Below, one piece after another: positions 44,164-51,783 of a stretch of DNA of 64,000 bases (position 1 is the first letter of the stretch; every line of letters begins with the position of its first letter). The stretch covers positions 40,173-104,172 of the forward strand of contig CAMLGZ010000011.1 in NCBI GenBank assembly GCA_946479745.1, written 5' to 3'. The stretch is from an uncultured Pseudoxanthomonas sp. (lineage in GTDB: Bacteria > Pseudomonadota > Gammaproteobacteria > Xanthomonadales > Xanthomonadaceae). Both the position numbers and the translations under genes were made by a program. Under the pieces are notes generated by a model. The model was given only the letters and a program-made list of their open reading frames with translations, made no database searches and was not told the origin of the DNA.

Positions 44164-44859
44164 ATGACTTCGCAACACCCCACCATCGGCGGACTGCTGC
44201 GCTCGCTCCGCGCCCGCAAGGGCTGGACGCTCAAGCAGATGAGCCAGCATTCCGGCATTCCGCTTTCCACCCTTTCCAAGGTGGAACACGACCGCCTGAC
44301 GCTCACTTACGACAAGTTGCTGCAGCTCAGCCAGCGTTTGAACCTGCGCATGTCCGAGCTGTTCGCCGAACAGGACGATGTGCCCGAGCCGGCAGTGACC
44401 GCCCGCCGCAGCATCGGTCGTATCGAAGACGCGATCCGCGTCAATACGCCCAACTACGACTATTACTACCTATGCCCGGAACTGCGCCGCAAACGCATGA
44501 TCCCGGTACTGACCCGCGTGCGCGCCAAGACCATCGAGGAATTCGGCGAACTCGTGCACCACTCCGGCGAGGAGTACATCCACGTCCTCGAAGGACGCAT
44601 GGAAGTGCATACCGAGTTCTACGACCCCATCGTCCTGGAAGCCGGCCAATCGGTGTACATCGATTCCAACATGGGCCACGCCTACATCGCGGCCGAAGGT
44701 TGCGATGAGGTGCTATTGCTGGGCGTGTGCTCGAGCTCGGACGAGCAGCTGATGGAATCGTTGATGACGCTGCATGGGGAAGAGACGATTGCCCAGCGTG
44801 CTCAAGGAGAATCGGTGGCCACGCGGACAGCGGTCAAAGGCAAGAAAGCTTTGCGTTGA
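44164..44859 (+). CDS. XRE-type HTH regulator with C-terminal cupin domain
   Basis: The product has 231 residues. An N-terminal helix-turn-helix (LKQMSQHSGIPLSTLSKVEH, about 24-43) is joined to a cupin domain (HHSGEEYIHVLEGRMEVHTE, about 138-157). Such XRE-cupin proteins often control amino-acid, polyamine or peptide catabolism and sense a small ligand in the cupin. It is divergent from the serine hydrolase/epimerase operon. Three copies of one palindrome, before itself and the two operons, mark it as the likely controller of the regulon. The ligand is unknown; a D-amino acid or peptide would fit. Confidence 0.9.
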   Translation: MTSQHPTIGGLLRSLRARKGWTLKQMSQHSGIPLSTLSKVEHDRLTLTYDKLLQLSQRLNLRMSELFAEQDDVPEPAVTARRSIGRIEDAIRVNTPNYDYYYLCPELRRKRMIPVLTRVRAKTIEEFGELVHHSGEEYIHVLEGRMEVHTEFYDPIVLEAGQSVYIDSNMGHAYIAAEGCDEVLLLGVCSSSDEQLMESLMTLHGEETIAQRAQGESVATRTAVKGKKALR

Positions 44860-44893
44860 AGCGGGCTGGGCAAATTATGACCGGATTCGAGTA

Positions 44894-44920
44894 CTGGAGC
44901 GGTGAAGGGGATCGAACCAA
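44894..44920 (-). repeat. Partial copy of the tRNA-Gly 3' end (att-like site)
   Basis: These 27 bases match the 3' end of the tRNA-Gly gene (47801-47828) in the same orientation, with one missing G and one substitution. A tRNA 3' end repeated as a direct repeat is the usual footprint of integration by a tyrosine recombinase. The rest of the tRNA is absent here. Confidence 0.75.
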
Positions 44921-44944
44921 CCCGCTCCACTCCGCCAGATCAAG

Positions 44945-44966
44945 AAAAAGAGGCCGAAACGGCCTC
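44945..44966 (-). terminator. Intrinsic terminator of the astacin operon
   Basis: GAGGCCG and CGGCCTC pair around AAA; on the minus strand five T follow (44945-44949). It lies 115 bases past the astacin gene stop. Confidence 0.75.
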
Positions 44967-45081
44967 CGACCGCGATACCTAAAACGATAACTAGCCTTCC
45001 TAACAGGCCTCACGTCTGTAGCTGCAGGATTGCTTGCGAGCGGCGCGTCAGACAAACCGCTGATCCAAATGGCCAAGAGTT

Positions 45082-45861
45082 CTAAGGCCATGCCAACCCC
45101 GGATACAGTCGACGCGCCGCCGCGATATCGCCTCCGCTCAGCCCGTTGCGTTGCCCGATGTCTCCGCCACCCTTGACGGTGATGGTGGGCTTTCCATTGC
45201 TGGTAAAGGCATGAGACGGATAGTGCATGATAGAACCAAAATCGTAGGTGCCCGCATCCGCCGCATTGTCGCGCAGCTGATTGAACTGACGCGCATCTTC
45301 CGGATCGAAGTTCTCAGGGTGAACAGTGATGTACTGATCGCGGTCTTTCCGACTGTGTTCGTGCCAAAGACCCAAGGCATGCCCAATTTCGTGTATTGCG
45401 CTGCCCACGGTGGTATCGGCCCTAAGCCATAAGCCCTGTATTCCCCCGACCCGACCCACATGAGACTCGGTGCGTCCTCCGGGTTCAAAAGAAAGGCAGT
45501 CGGTTTCACCCTGATATCTATTGAAACGAATGGGCGTGTGGCTCATCCAATGGGTAATGGCAGGCTCCACCACATCTTTCAGGCTACGGTTGCACGCGTA
45601 AGGAACAACCCCATTTGGCCAAAGGCATGATTTTTCGACGACCACATTGCCAAACACCGCTCGTGCAAAATGCATCGTCCTGGCTAGTACGGGCACTGGA
45701 CGCACCAGTATGTCGCCCTCGAAAAGGACATCCTCGGCAAAGCGCATGCATTCCAACCGCTTGATGGTGAAGTTCTGATCGGAGTGGAATATGCGTACAC
45801 TAGCGCTGGTTGGCAGGCCGGCACTCGCGCGAAACAAATCGGCACCCAGATCCAAATCCAT
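45082..45861 (-). CDS. Astacin-like zinc metalloprotease (M12A)
   Basis: The product has 259 residues. The zinc site H157-E-I-G-H161-ALGLW-H167-E is the full astacin signature, and SIMHY (210-214) supplies the Met-turn and the fifth-ligand Tyr. The N-terminus holds LWPNGVVPYAC, the usual first strand of the astacin domain. No signal peptide is seen, although astacins are normally exported; the first 75 residues are unlike a prodomain I know. GGGAG precedes the ATG and the lipoprotein gene ends 15 bases upstream, so the two are one operon. It may act on host or prey proteins, which is inference. Confidence 0.87.
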   Translation of the reverse strand: MDLDLGADLFRASAGLPTSASVRIFHSDQNFTIKRLECMRFAEDVLFEGDILVRPVPVLARTMHFARAVFGNVVVEKSCLWPNGVVPYACNRSLKDVVEPAITHWMSHTPIRFNRYQGETDCLSFEPGGRTESHVGRVGGIQGLWLRADTTVGSAIHEIGHALGLWHEHSRKDRDQYITVHPENFDPEDARQFNQLRDNAADAGTYDFGSIMHYPSHAFTSNGKPTITVKGGGDIGQRNGLSGGDIAAARRLYPGLAWP

Positions 45862-45876
45862 GGCTAGGCTCCCGGT

Positions 45877-47232
45877 TTACTCATCGGGACAAACGAAGCC
45901 GCCAGCATCAAGAATCGCTTGGCATTTCCTGAGTTTATTTAGTTTCTGCTGCGCCTCAAGCTCTTCAATCTGTGCCTTCTGGGACCGCAGGTCTTCCCCG
46001 TCACGCGCGGTCTTGAACGCGGTGGCAGCATCGACCACGGATTGCGCGCCGCCAGTGATTTCCTCACCTCGAGCTCCTGAGCTCCAAGAAAACGAGTTTC
46101 GCGTGCCAAATTCGTCCAGCGTCATCGCAACGGTCTTGGAGCCGCCAAAACCGACGGTGAGCGGCAAATAGGAAACCTTTCCCCATTGCGCCATAGGAAA
46201 CGCCAGCTGTGCCATTCTTGAGTCAATCTTCGCGTCCAGGTCCGTCCCAAGCGCCACCACAGTCATCACCGCCTGTGCTGGCTCCCGGAAAACCAGCGTA
46301 GTACGGCATTGGGTGCCATCTAGCAGGCAATCGATCGGCGCCGGCGGCGGTTTTTTCAGCGCGGTTTTCGTCACATCTGCCTGTTGCTCGGTAGTTTCTG
46401 GCGTTGGCGATGTCTGTGGCGATGGTTTTAAGTCAATGGCTAGGTCCGTGCTACACAACAGGTCCGAATCTCCCACTCTGGCAACGCACCAACCGATTCG
46501 GAAATTTCCGCGCAGTAGCTCGGCCTCGTTTTCCTGATATTGCAGCCATTTCTTGAGCTCGCTTGCTTTCCAAGCTATCTTCCCACCCTTAGTGCCCTCT
46601 ACAAATTCAATGCTGCGAGTAAGCTTGATCGTAAGCTGATCGCTTTGGAGGCGCCCCATTTCCGCAGCCAGAATGTCAATTTTCTTCTGAATCGCCTCGT
46701 GATCGGCATTGTTATCTTCAAGCTTCTTCTTTAGCTCCTCCACATCAAGCTTGAGTGCAGTAAAAGCTTTCCAAGCATCTGTAGTGACTTGGTTACAATT
46801 CTCTGGGGGATCTTTGTCGCCCGCATCGGCTGCCAGCACGGTGGCTGCTAACTTGATAACGTTGGCGATAATCGCGCCTGTTCGGTCCGTCACTGAACTA
46901 TTGATTGATTTGATTGCCCCGTTGGGATAAAGATCGATCTTTATCTCTTTCTTTTTGGTAAAAGAGACCAAGTCCGAACCAGAAATTGTAAATCGATGTT
47001 CGGAGTAGGGCGTGGGCTGGACAACAGGTGTTATGGTAACTGTTCCCTTTGCCACAGGCGCTGATTTACAGCTGATTATCGTGGCGTCCAGCGTCACTTG
47101 CGCTGCCGTAACCGGCAGTTGATAAGTGATCGAAGAGGCTTCGTTTAGAACTGCTTTTGAAGCGGGTTTCGTGGCACAACCTAATGCCGCGCACGCGGAA
47201 AGCATTGCCAAGATGGCAGTCTTACGATTCAT
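45877..47232 (-). CDS. Lipoprotein of unknown function, islet gene
   Basis: The product has 451 residues. The lipobox LSACAALGC gives a lipidated Cys near residue 19. A beta-rich N-terminal half is followed by a coiled-coil segment (VEELKKKLEDNNADHEAIQK, about 160-195), a Pro-rich linker near 280-300, and a short C-terminal coiled coil (LRSQKAQIEELEAQQKLNKL). I recognise no family. The ATG with AGGGG upstream was chosen over a start 12 codons earlier. It precedes the astacin gene by 15 bases and may hold the protease at the membrane. The AT-richer codon use suggests transfer. Confidence 0.75.
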   Translation of the reverse strand: MNRKTAILAMLSACAALGCATKPASKAVLNEASSITYQLPVTAAQVTLDATIISCKSAPVAKGTVTITPVVQPTPYSEHRFTISGSDLVSFTKKKEIKIDLYPNGAIKSINSSVTDRTGAIIANVIKLAATVLAADAGDKDPPENCNQVTTDAWKAFTALKLDVEELKKKLEDNNADHEAIQKKIDILAAEMGRLQSDQLTIKLTRSIEFVEGTKGGKIAWKASELKKWLQYQENEAELLRGNFRIGWCVARVGDSDLLCSTDLAIDLKPSPQTSPTPETTEQQADVTKTALKKPPPAPIDCLLDGTQCRTTLVFREPAQAVMTVVALGTDLDAKIDSRMAQLAFPMAQWGKVSYLPLTVGFGGSKTVAMTLDEFGTRNSFSWSSGARGEEITGGAQSVVDAATAFKTARDGEDLRSQKAQIEELEAQQKLNKLRKCQAILDAGGFVCPDE

Positions 47233-47457
47233 AACTAGTGCCCCTAAGTGTTGAAACTCGAAGTTCAACCATCCCTGCTAACAGGTCCATCAGAGCAATA
47301 CATTTGAATCAGGCTCAGCATCTAGTGCTTTACCGCCGTCTCCCCACTCGACATGCCGGACTATTGTCAGCGCGATTTTATTAGCTCACAACTGTAAATA
47401 TTTCACATGCCACAGGCGATACATTTCTGAGGTAGGGTTTAATGGTCAACGGCAGTA

Positions 47458-47763
47458 TTGAAGGTCTCAATCACTCGCAAGGGGGCATGTGTGGAGACCG
47501 TGCGTATTGCAGGCGATGATCAAAGAGCAGATCGATCAAGCTTAGCCGCCGAACTGGACCAGCTTGTAGCCAAGTTTGAAGGTAAAACGCTAGCGCTTCC
47601 TCCTAGCGAGGCAGCACTTCGCCAATGGGCTCACAAGGCGCTAAGTGACGTAGCCCAGGTAGAGCGCAGCGAAACCCGGGGCGCCGACGTGGGAACAACC
47701 ACTGTTTCAGAGATGTCTACCGGAGTGGGCCGGTCAGACAGGGCGCTTGCACATCAGATCTAA
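47458..47763 (+). CDS. Doubtful small protein in the islet
   Basis: A 101-codon frame begins at TTG without a clear ribosome site. The middle looks protein-like (LAAELDQLVAKFEGKTLALP), with no known domain. It could be a minor islet gene, or the remains of one that lost its start. Confidence 0.33.
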   Translation: MKVSITRKGACVETVRIAGDDQRADRSSLAAELDQLVAKFEGKTLALPPSEAALRQWAHKALSDVAQVERSETRGADVGTTTVSEMSTGVGRSDRALAHQI

Positions 47764-47801
47764 AAGCTACGATGCTACGACGCACGACTGAGAAAAAAAT
47801 C

Positions 47802-47875
47802 TGGAGCGGGTGAAGGGAATCGAACCCTCGTCAGTAGCTTGGGAAGCTACAGCTCTACCATTGAGCTACACCCGC
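47802..47875 (-). tRNA. tRNA-Gly (anticodon CCC)
   Basis: On the minus strand the gene reads GCGGGTG at the acceptor 5' end, a D arm GCTC-loop-GAGC, an anticodon arm GTAGC-TTCCCAA-GCTAC, a T arm around TTCGATT, and CACCCGC-T-CCA. All stems pair and CCA is encoded. The anticodon is CCC. Its 3' end appears again at 44894-44920. Confidence 0.96.
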
Positions 47876-47915
47876 AAGACCGCGAGTTTATGCTCCGGCG
47901 CCTCGCCCATGCAAA

Positions 47916-47938
47916 CGGGCGCCCGATCAGGGCGCCCG
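47916..47938 (-). terminator. Hairpin after the autotransporter gene
   Basis: CGGGCGCCC and GGGCGCCCG pair around GATCA; on the minus strand only TTT follows. It lies 27 bases past the esterase stop and is a probable terminator with a weak T run. Confidence 0.6.
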
Positions 47939-47964
47939 TAGCATCGAGAACGTCGGATTAAGAC

Positions 47965-49797
47965 TCAGAAGCTGCCGCTGAGGGTTGCGAAAGCGCCCGC
48001 ATTGGTGCCGCCCTTCTGTCCGACCGTGGTGGTCAAACCGATATCGGCGGCCAGGCCGAATACCGTGCTGCGCGCGCCCAGAGTCAGGCTGCCATAGTCG
48101 CGATCCATCTTGATGCCCGGCACCGCATAAGGCGCCAGACCCGGCATGGACTGCAGCGAAGCGAAGGCCTGTTCGTCGGGCGATTCGAATTCGCGGTCGT
48201 AGGTGAGGCGCGCGTACGGCCGCACGTTCTCGTTGATGGCGTAGCTGACCTGCCAACCCGCGCTGCCGATCAGCGAATCGAAATCCTGGTCGGGGTAAGC
48301 CAGTGCGGTGGAGCTGGGATCGCTTTCCGCGTAGCCATCGCGCTCGATGCGCTGCGCCAGCACGCTCAACACCGGGCCGTGACGGAAAGCGTCCTCACCG
48401 AATTCATAACCGGCATGCACGCCCAGGCTCAGATTGGTGCCGTCCGGCGAACCGCTGTGCGTGCGCGTAGCCGGGCCGAGTTGCACGGTGCGATCCACAT
48501 CGTAGGAAATCCAGGTATAGCTGACCTGCGCGTTGACCCAGGCCTGGTCGCCATACCAGCCGACGAAGCCGCCCAGGGTGGCGTCGGATTCGTCGAAGCT
48601 GCCGGCGCGGCTGCCGAAGTCGAAATCGCTGCGACCGTAACCGCCGAAAGCGCCGTACACCATGGAACCGCGCGACCAGTCCACGCCGAACAGGCCGGCC
48701 GGGCCGATGCCGTCGTACAGATGTCCGTGGTCGTAACGCAGCGAATCGCCGCGCAGGTCGCCCCACCAACTTACGCCGTCGGCTTCGGGCTTGCCGTTGA
48801 CGTGCTGGCCAACGCGATCGGCGCGCGCGCGTCCGATAACCGAAGCGGTGTAAGGCAGCAACGCGATCTGCCGCGGACCTTCGAGCACGGACACCGCATA
48901 GTCGGCGAGGATTTCATGCGCCCGCGAAGAAGGATGCACGCCATCGGCAAACGCATAGGTAGTGGCCGCATCGCCGGTCGCGTAGTTGGCCGGGCTGCAG
49001 GTCAGCGAAGACGCGGTGATCTGCGGATTGCACGCGGTACCGGTGACGTTGCTGATGCCGTAGGGAGCCGGGTTGGCGACGATTTCCTGCAACAGATGGA
49101 AGGTATCCAGCGGGATCACATTCAACCCCGCAGCGCTCAGTCCTGCGAACAAAGCATTGTTGTAGGTGGTCGACAGCTGGGTGCCGGCGGCCTGCTGGGC
49201 CGCGCCGCCCGCGCGGAACTGCGGAGTCACGCCCAGGTCCGGGATGGTCGGCACCAGCACGTAGCGGGCGCCCGCGGTCTGCAACGATCCCACCACGCCG
49301 ATCTGCGCCGTTACCGCCGCGGTGATGGTGGCCTGCGCAGGTGCACCCCCAGCGACGGCGAACAAGTCGTTGGCTCCGCCCCACACGGTGTAGAGGGCGT
49401 TGGGATCGGCCCGGCCGCCCGTGCTCGCCAGGTAGTTGGCGGTCTGGGTGGCGAGCGAAGGAATGGGGCCGAGCGCGCCAGCGGTGTTGGTGCCGGTACG
49501 GGCGCCGCCGACGGCATAGTTGGTGCCGCCCTGGTTGTCGCTGACCGCACTGGTTCCATAGAAGTCAGCCACGTACTCGGACCAGACCAGGCCCGGATTG
49601 GTGGTGAAGCGGCCTATCAACGCCCCGTTGGGCCCCACTACCTGGATCAACGCCGGGCGGAAATGGCCCGAATCGGTGAGGCTGTCGCCGATGAACACCG
49701 TCTGCGAATAAGGATGGTTCTGGGCGAACGCCGGCAAGGCGGCGACAGCCAATGCCAGTGCAAGGGCGGAACGGACGGGGCGGGCGAAGGACTGCAT
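47965..49797 (-). CDS. estA: GDSL esterase autotransporter (EstA-like)
   Basis: The product has 610 residues. A signal peptide (ALALAVAALPAFAQ, 26 residues) leads to a GDSL hydrolase passenger: FIGDSLTDSGH with Ser39, GGTNYAVGGARTG, WGGANDLF and the catalytic DGVHPSS near residue 290. About 270 C-terminal residues form a 12-strand autotransporter barrel that ends ATLSGSF. The enzyme is displayed on the cell surface and hydrolyses short esters or lipids. It is divergent from thiS and followed by a hairpin. Length and layout match the family fully. Confidence 0.93.
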   Translation of the reverse strand: MQSFARPVRSALALALAVAALPAFAQNHPYSQTVFIGDSLTDSGHFRPALIQVVGPNGALIGRFTTNPGLVWSEYVADFYGTSAVSDNQGGTNYAVGGARTGTNTAGALGPIPSLATQTANYLASTGGRADPNALYTVWGGANDLFAVAGGAPAQATITAAVTAQIGVVGSLQTAGARYVLVPTIPDLGVTPQFRAGGAAQQAAGTQLSTTYNNALFAGLSAAGLNVIPLDTFHLLQEIVANPAPYGISNVTGTACNPQITASSLTCSPANYATGDAATTYAFADGVHPSSRAHEILADYAVSVLEGPRQIALLPYTASVIGRARADRVGQHVNGKPEADGVSWWGDLRGDSLRYDHGHLYDGIGPAGLFGVDWSRGSMVYGAFGGYGRSDFDFGSRAGSFDESDATLGGFVGWYGDQAWVNAQVSYTWISYDVDRTVQLGPATRTHSGSPDGTNLSLGVHAGYEFGEDAFRHGPVLSVLAQRIERDGYAESDPSSTALAYPDQDFDSLIGSAGWQVSYAINENVRPYARLTYDREFESPDEQAFASLQSMPGLAPYAVPGIKMDRDYGSLTLGARSTVFGLAADIGLTTTVGQKGGTNAGAFATLSGSF

Positions 49798-49946
49798 CTA
49801 GTTTCTCCAGGAGGCCAAATTCATCAGCGGTCCCAAGGGGCCGCGGCGGAACGTACGGGGGCGTACAGGCGCGCATGGTTTCACTTCGCTCGCCGGCGCT
49901 CACGCTGCGTTGCGTCATAGACCGGGCGATGCGGCAAAATGCGCGC

Positions 49947-50147
49947 ATGGAAATCCAATTGAATGGCCAGCGCAGAGTCGTCGAGGCAGGCAGCAGCCTG
50001 TCGGACCTGTTGCGCACCGAAGGTCTGGCCGAACGCCGGGTGGCCGTCGAAGTGAACGGCGAGATCGTGCCCCGCGGGCTGCACCCTACGCAGCGTCTAC
50101 AGGCGGGAGACCGGATCGAGATCGTGCATGCACTGGGAGGCGGATAG
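49947..50147 (+). CDS. thiS: Thiamine biosynthesis sulfur carrier ThiS
   Basis: The product has 66 residues with the beta-grasp pattern of ThiS (MEIQLNGQRRVVEAGSSLSD) and the essential C-terminal Gly-Gly (IVHALGGG). The terminal Gly is adenylated and thiocarboxylated to deliver sulfur to ThiG. I chose the ATG of MEIQLNG; an in-frame ATG six codons upstream is less likely. It is 90 bases upstream of thiG on the same strand. There is one extra terminal Gly beyond the usual two. Confidence 0.9.
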   Translation: MEIQLNGQRRVVEAGSSLSDLLRTEGLAERRVAVEVNGEIVPRGLHPTQRLQAGDRIEIVHALGGG

Positions 50148-50237
50148 GTTCCGATCGCCCAGCCGCGCCGTCGCGTCGGCACGCGCACGGCCGACGACAA
50201 TCCGCCCGGCGCCCGCGACATCGGCGATAATCTTCCG

Positions 50238-51032
50238 ATGAATTCCCCAAGCCTTCACGATCCGCTCGTCATCGCGGGCAAGACCTACCGTTCGCGCCTG
50301 CTCACCGGCACCGGCAAATTCAAGGATTTCGACGAAACCCGCCGCGCCACCGAAGCCGCGGGCGCCGAGATCGTCACCGTGGCCATCCGCCGCACCAACC
50401 TGGGCCAGTCGCCCAACGAGCCCAACCTGCTCGACGTGCTGCCACCGCACCGCTACACCCTGCTGCCCAACACCGCCGGCTGCTACACCGCCGAAGACGC
50501 CTTGCGCACCTGCCGGTTGGCGCGCGAGCTGCTGGATGGCCATACCCTGGTCAAACTGGAAGTGCTGGGCGACCAGCGCACTCTGTTTCCGGACGTGATC
50601 GGCACGCTGAAGGCGGCCGAGCAACTGGTGGCCGATGGATTCCAGGTGATGGTCTACACCAGCGACGATCCGATCCTGGCCAAGCGCCTGGAGGAAATAG
50701 GCTGCGTGGCGGTGATGCCGCTGGCCGCGCCGATCGGTTCAGGCCTGGGCATCCAGAACAAGTACAACCTGCTGGAGATCATCGAGAACGCGAAGGTGCC
50801 GGTGCTGGTCGATGCGGGCGTGGGTACCGCTTCGGATGCGGCGATCGCGATGGAGCTGGGCTGCGACGGCGTGCTTATGAACACCGCCATCGCTGGCGCC
50901 CGGGACCCGATCCTGATGGCCGGCGCGATGAAAAAGGCGGTCGAAGCCGGACGCGAAGCGTTTCTGGCCGGGCGCATTCCGCGCAAGCGATATGCCAGCG
51001 CCTCTTCACCGGTCGACGGGCTGATCGGCTGA
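50238..51032 (+). CDS. thiG: Thiazole synthase ThiG
   Basis: The product has 264 residues with the full ThiG barrel. [11 protein letters not shown] starts the fold. [15 protein letters not shown] holds the Schiff-base Lys, and [14 protein letters not shown] and [12 protein letters not shown] bind the phosphate. ThiG forms the thiazole ring of thiamine from deoxyxylulose phosphate, dehydroglycine and ThiS-thiocarboxylate. It follows thiS and is one base upstream of trmB, so the three form an operon. Confidence 0.96.
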   Translation: MNSPSLHDPLVIAGKTYRSRLLTGTGKFKDFDETRRATEAAGAEIVTVAIRRTNLGQSPNEPNLLDVLPPHRYTLLPNTAGCYTAEDALRTCRLARELLDGHTLVKLEVLGDQRTLFPDVIGTLKAAEQLVADGFQVMVYTSDDPILAKRLEEIGCVAVMPLAAPIGSGLGIQNKYNLLEIIENAKVPVLVDAGVGTASDAAIAMELGCDGVLMNTAIAGARDPILMAGAMKKAVEAGREAFLAGRIPRKRYASASSPVDGLIG

Positions 51033-51033
51033 G

Positions 51034-51753
51034 ATGACCGGCACCGCGCCCAACCCTCCCAAACCCTATACGGTCACCACCGGACACCGCGCCGTACGCA
51101 GCTTTGTGCTGCGCCAGGGCCGGTTCACGCCGGCGCAGCAACGCGCGTTCGATGAACTGTGGCCGCGCTTCGGGTTGGATTACACGGGCATTCCACGCGA
51201 TTTCGATCAGGTTTTCGGCCGTCAGGCGCCACGCGTACTGGAGATCGGTTTCGGCAACGGCGATGCGCTGCGCTTTGCCGCTGCGCAGGATCCGCAACGC
51301 GACTACATCGGCATCGAAGTACACGCGCCCGGTGTCGGCCGCCTGCTCAATGCGCTGGACACGGACGCGGCGACCCATGTGCGCCTGTACCACCACGATG
51401 CGGTGGAAGTGCTGCGCAACGAAATCGCGGAAGCTTCGCTGGACGAAGTGCGCATCTATTTCCCCGACCCCTGGCACAAGAAGCGCCACAACAAGCGCCG
51501 CCTGATCCAGCCCGAATTCGCCGCGCTGCTCGTTTCGCGTTTGCGCGTGGGCGGCCGCTTGCATGCGGCCACCGACTGGCAGGACTATGCCGAACAGATG
51601 TGGGACGTGCTGGACGCCACCGCCGGGCTGGAAAACCGCGCCGGCCCGCGCGGTCATGTGCCGCGGCCGGACTGGCGTCCGCAGACCCATTTCGAGACCC
51701 GCGGCCAGAAGCTCGGTCATGGGGTGTGGGATCTTGTGTACGACCGCCGCTGA
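51034..51753 (+). CDS. trmB: tRNA (guanine-46-N7)-methyltransferase
   Basis: The product has 239 residues. The SAM site is [16 protein letters not shown] and the family motif is [15 protein letters not shown], followed by [13 protein letters not shown]. These identify TrmB, which makes m7G46 in the variable loop of tRNA. It begins one base after the thiG stop, so it is translated with thiG. The Pro-rich N-terminus is normal for the family. Confidence 0.96.
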   Translation: MTGTAPNPPKPYTVTTGHRAVRSFVLRQGRFTPAQQRAFDELWPRFGLDYTGIPRDFDQVFGRQAPRVLEIGFGNGDALRFAAAQDPQRDYIGIEVHAPGVGRLLNALDTDAATHVRLYHHDAVEVLRNEIAEASLDEVRIYFPDPWHKKRHNKRRLIQPEFAALLVSRLRVGGRLHAATDWQDYAEQMWDVLDATAGLENRAGPRGHVPRPDWRPQTHFETRGQKLGHGVWDLVYDRR

Positions 51754-51783
51754 CATGACCGCTGACGAGAAACAAGGCGCGTA

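Larger units (their letters stand above)
44894..47875. mobile_element. Candidate integrated islet bounded by tRNA-Gly and its 3'-end copy
   Basis: About 2.9 kb lies between the partial tRNA copy and the intact tRNA-Gly gene. It carries an astacin-like protease, a lipoprotein and a doubtful small gene, and its middle (46.5-47.4 kb) is AT-richer than its neighbours. No integrase gene is present, so it would be a relic or a satellite moved in trans. Confidence 0.45.
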
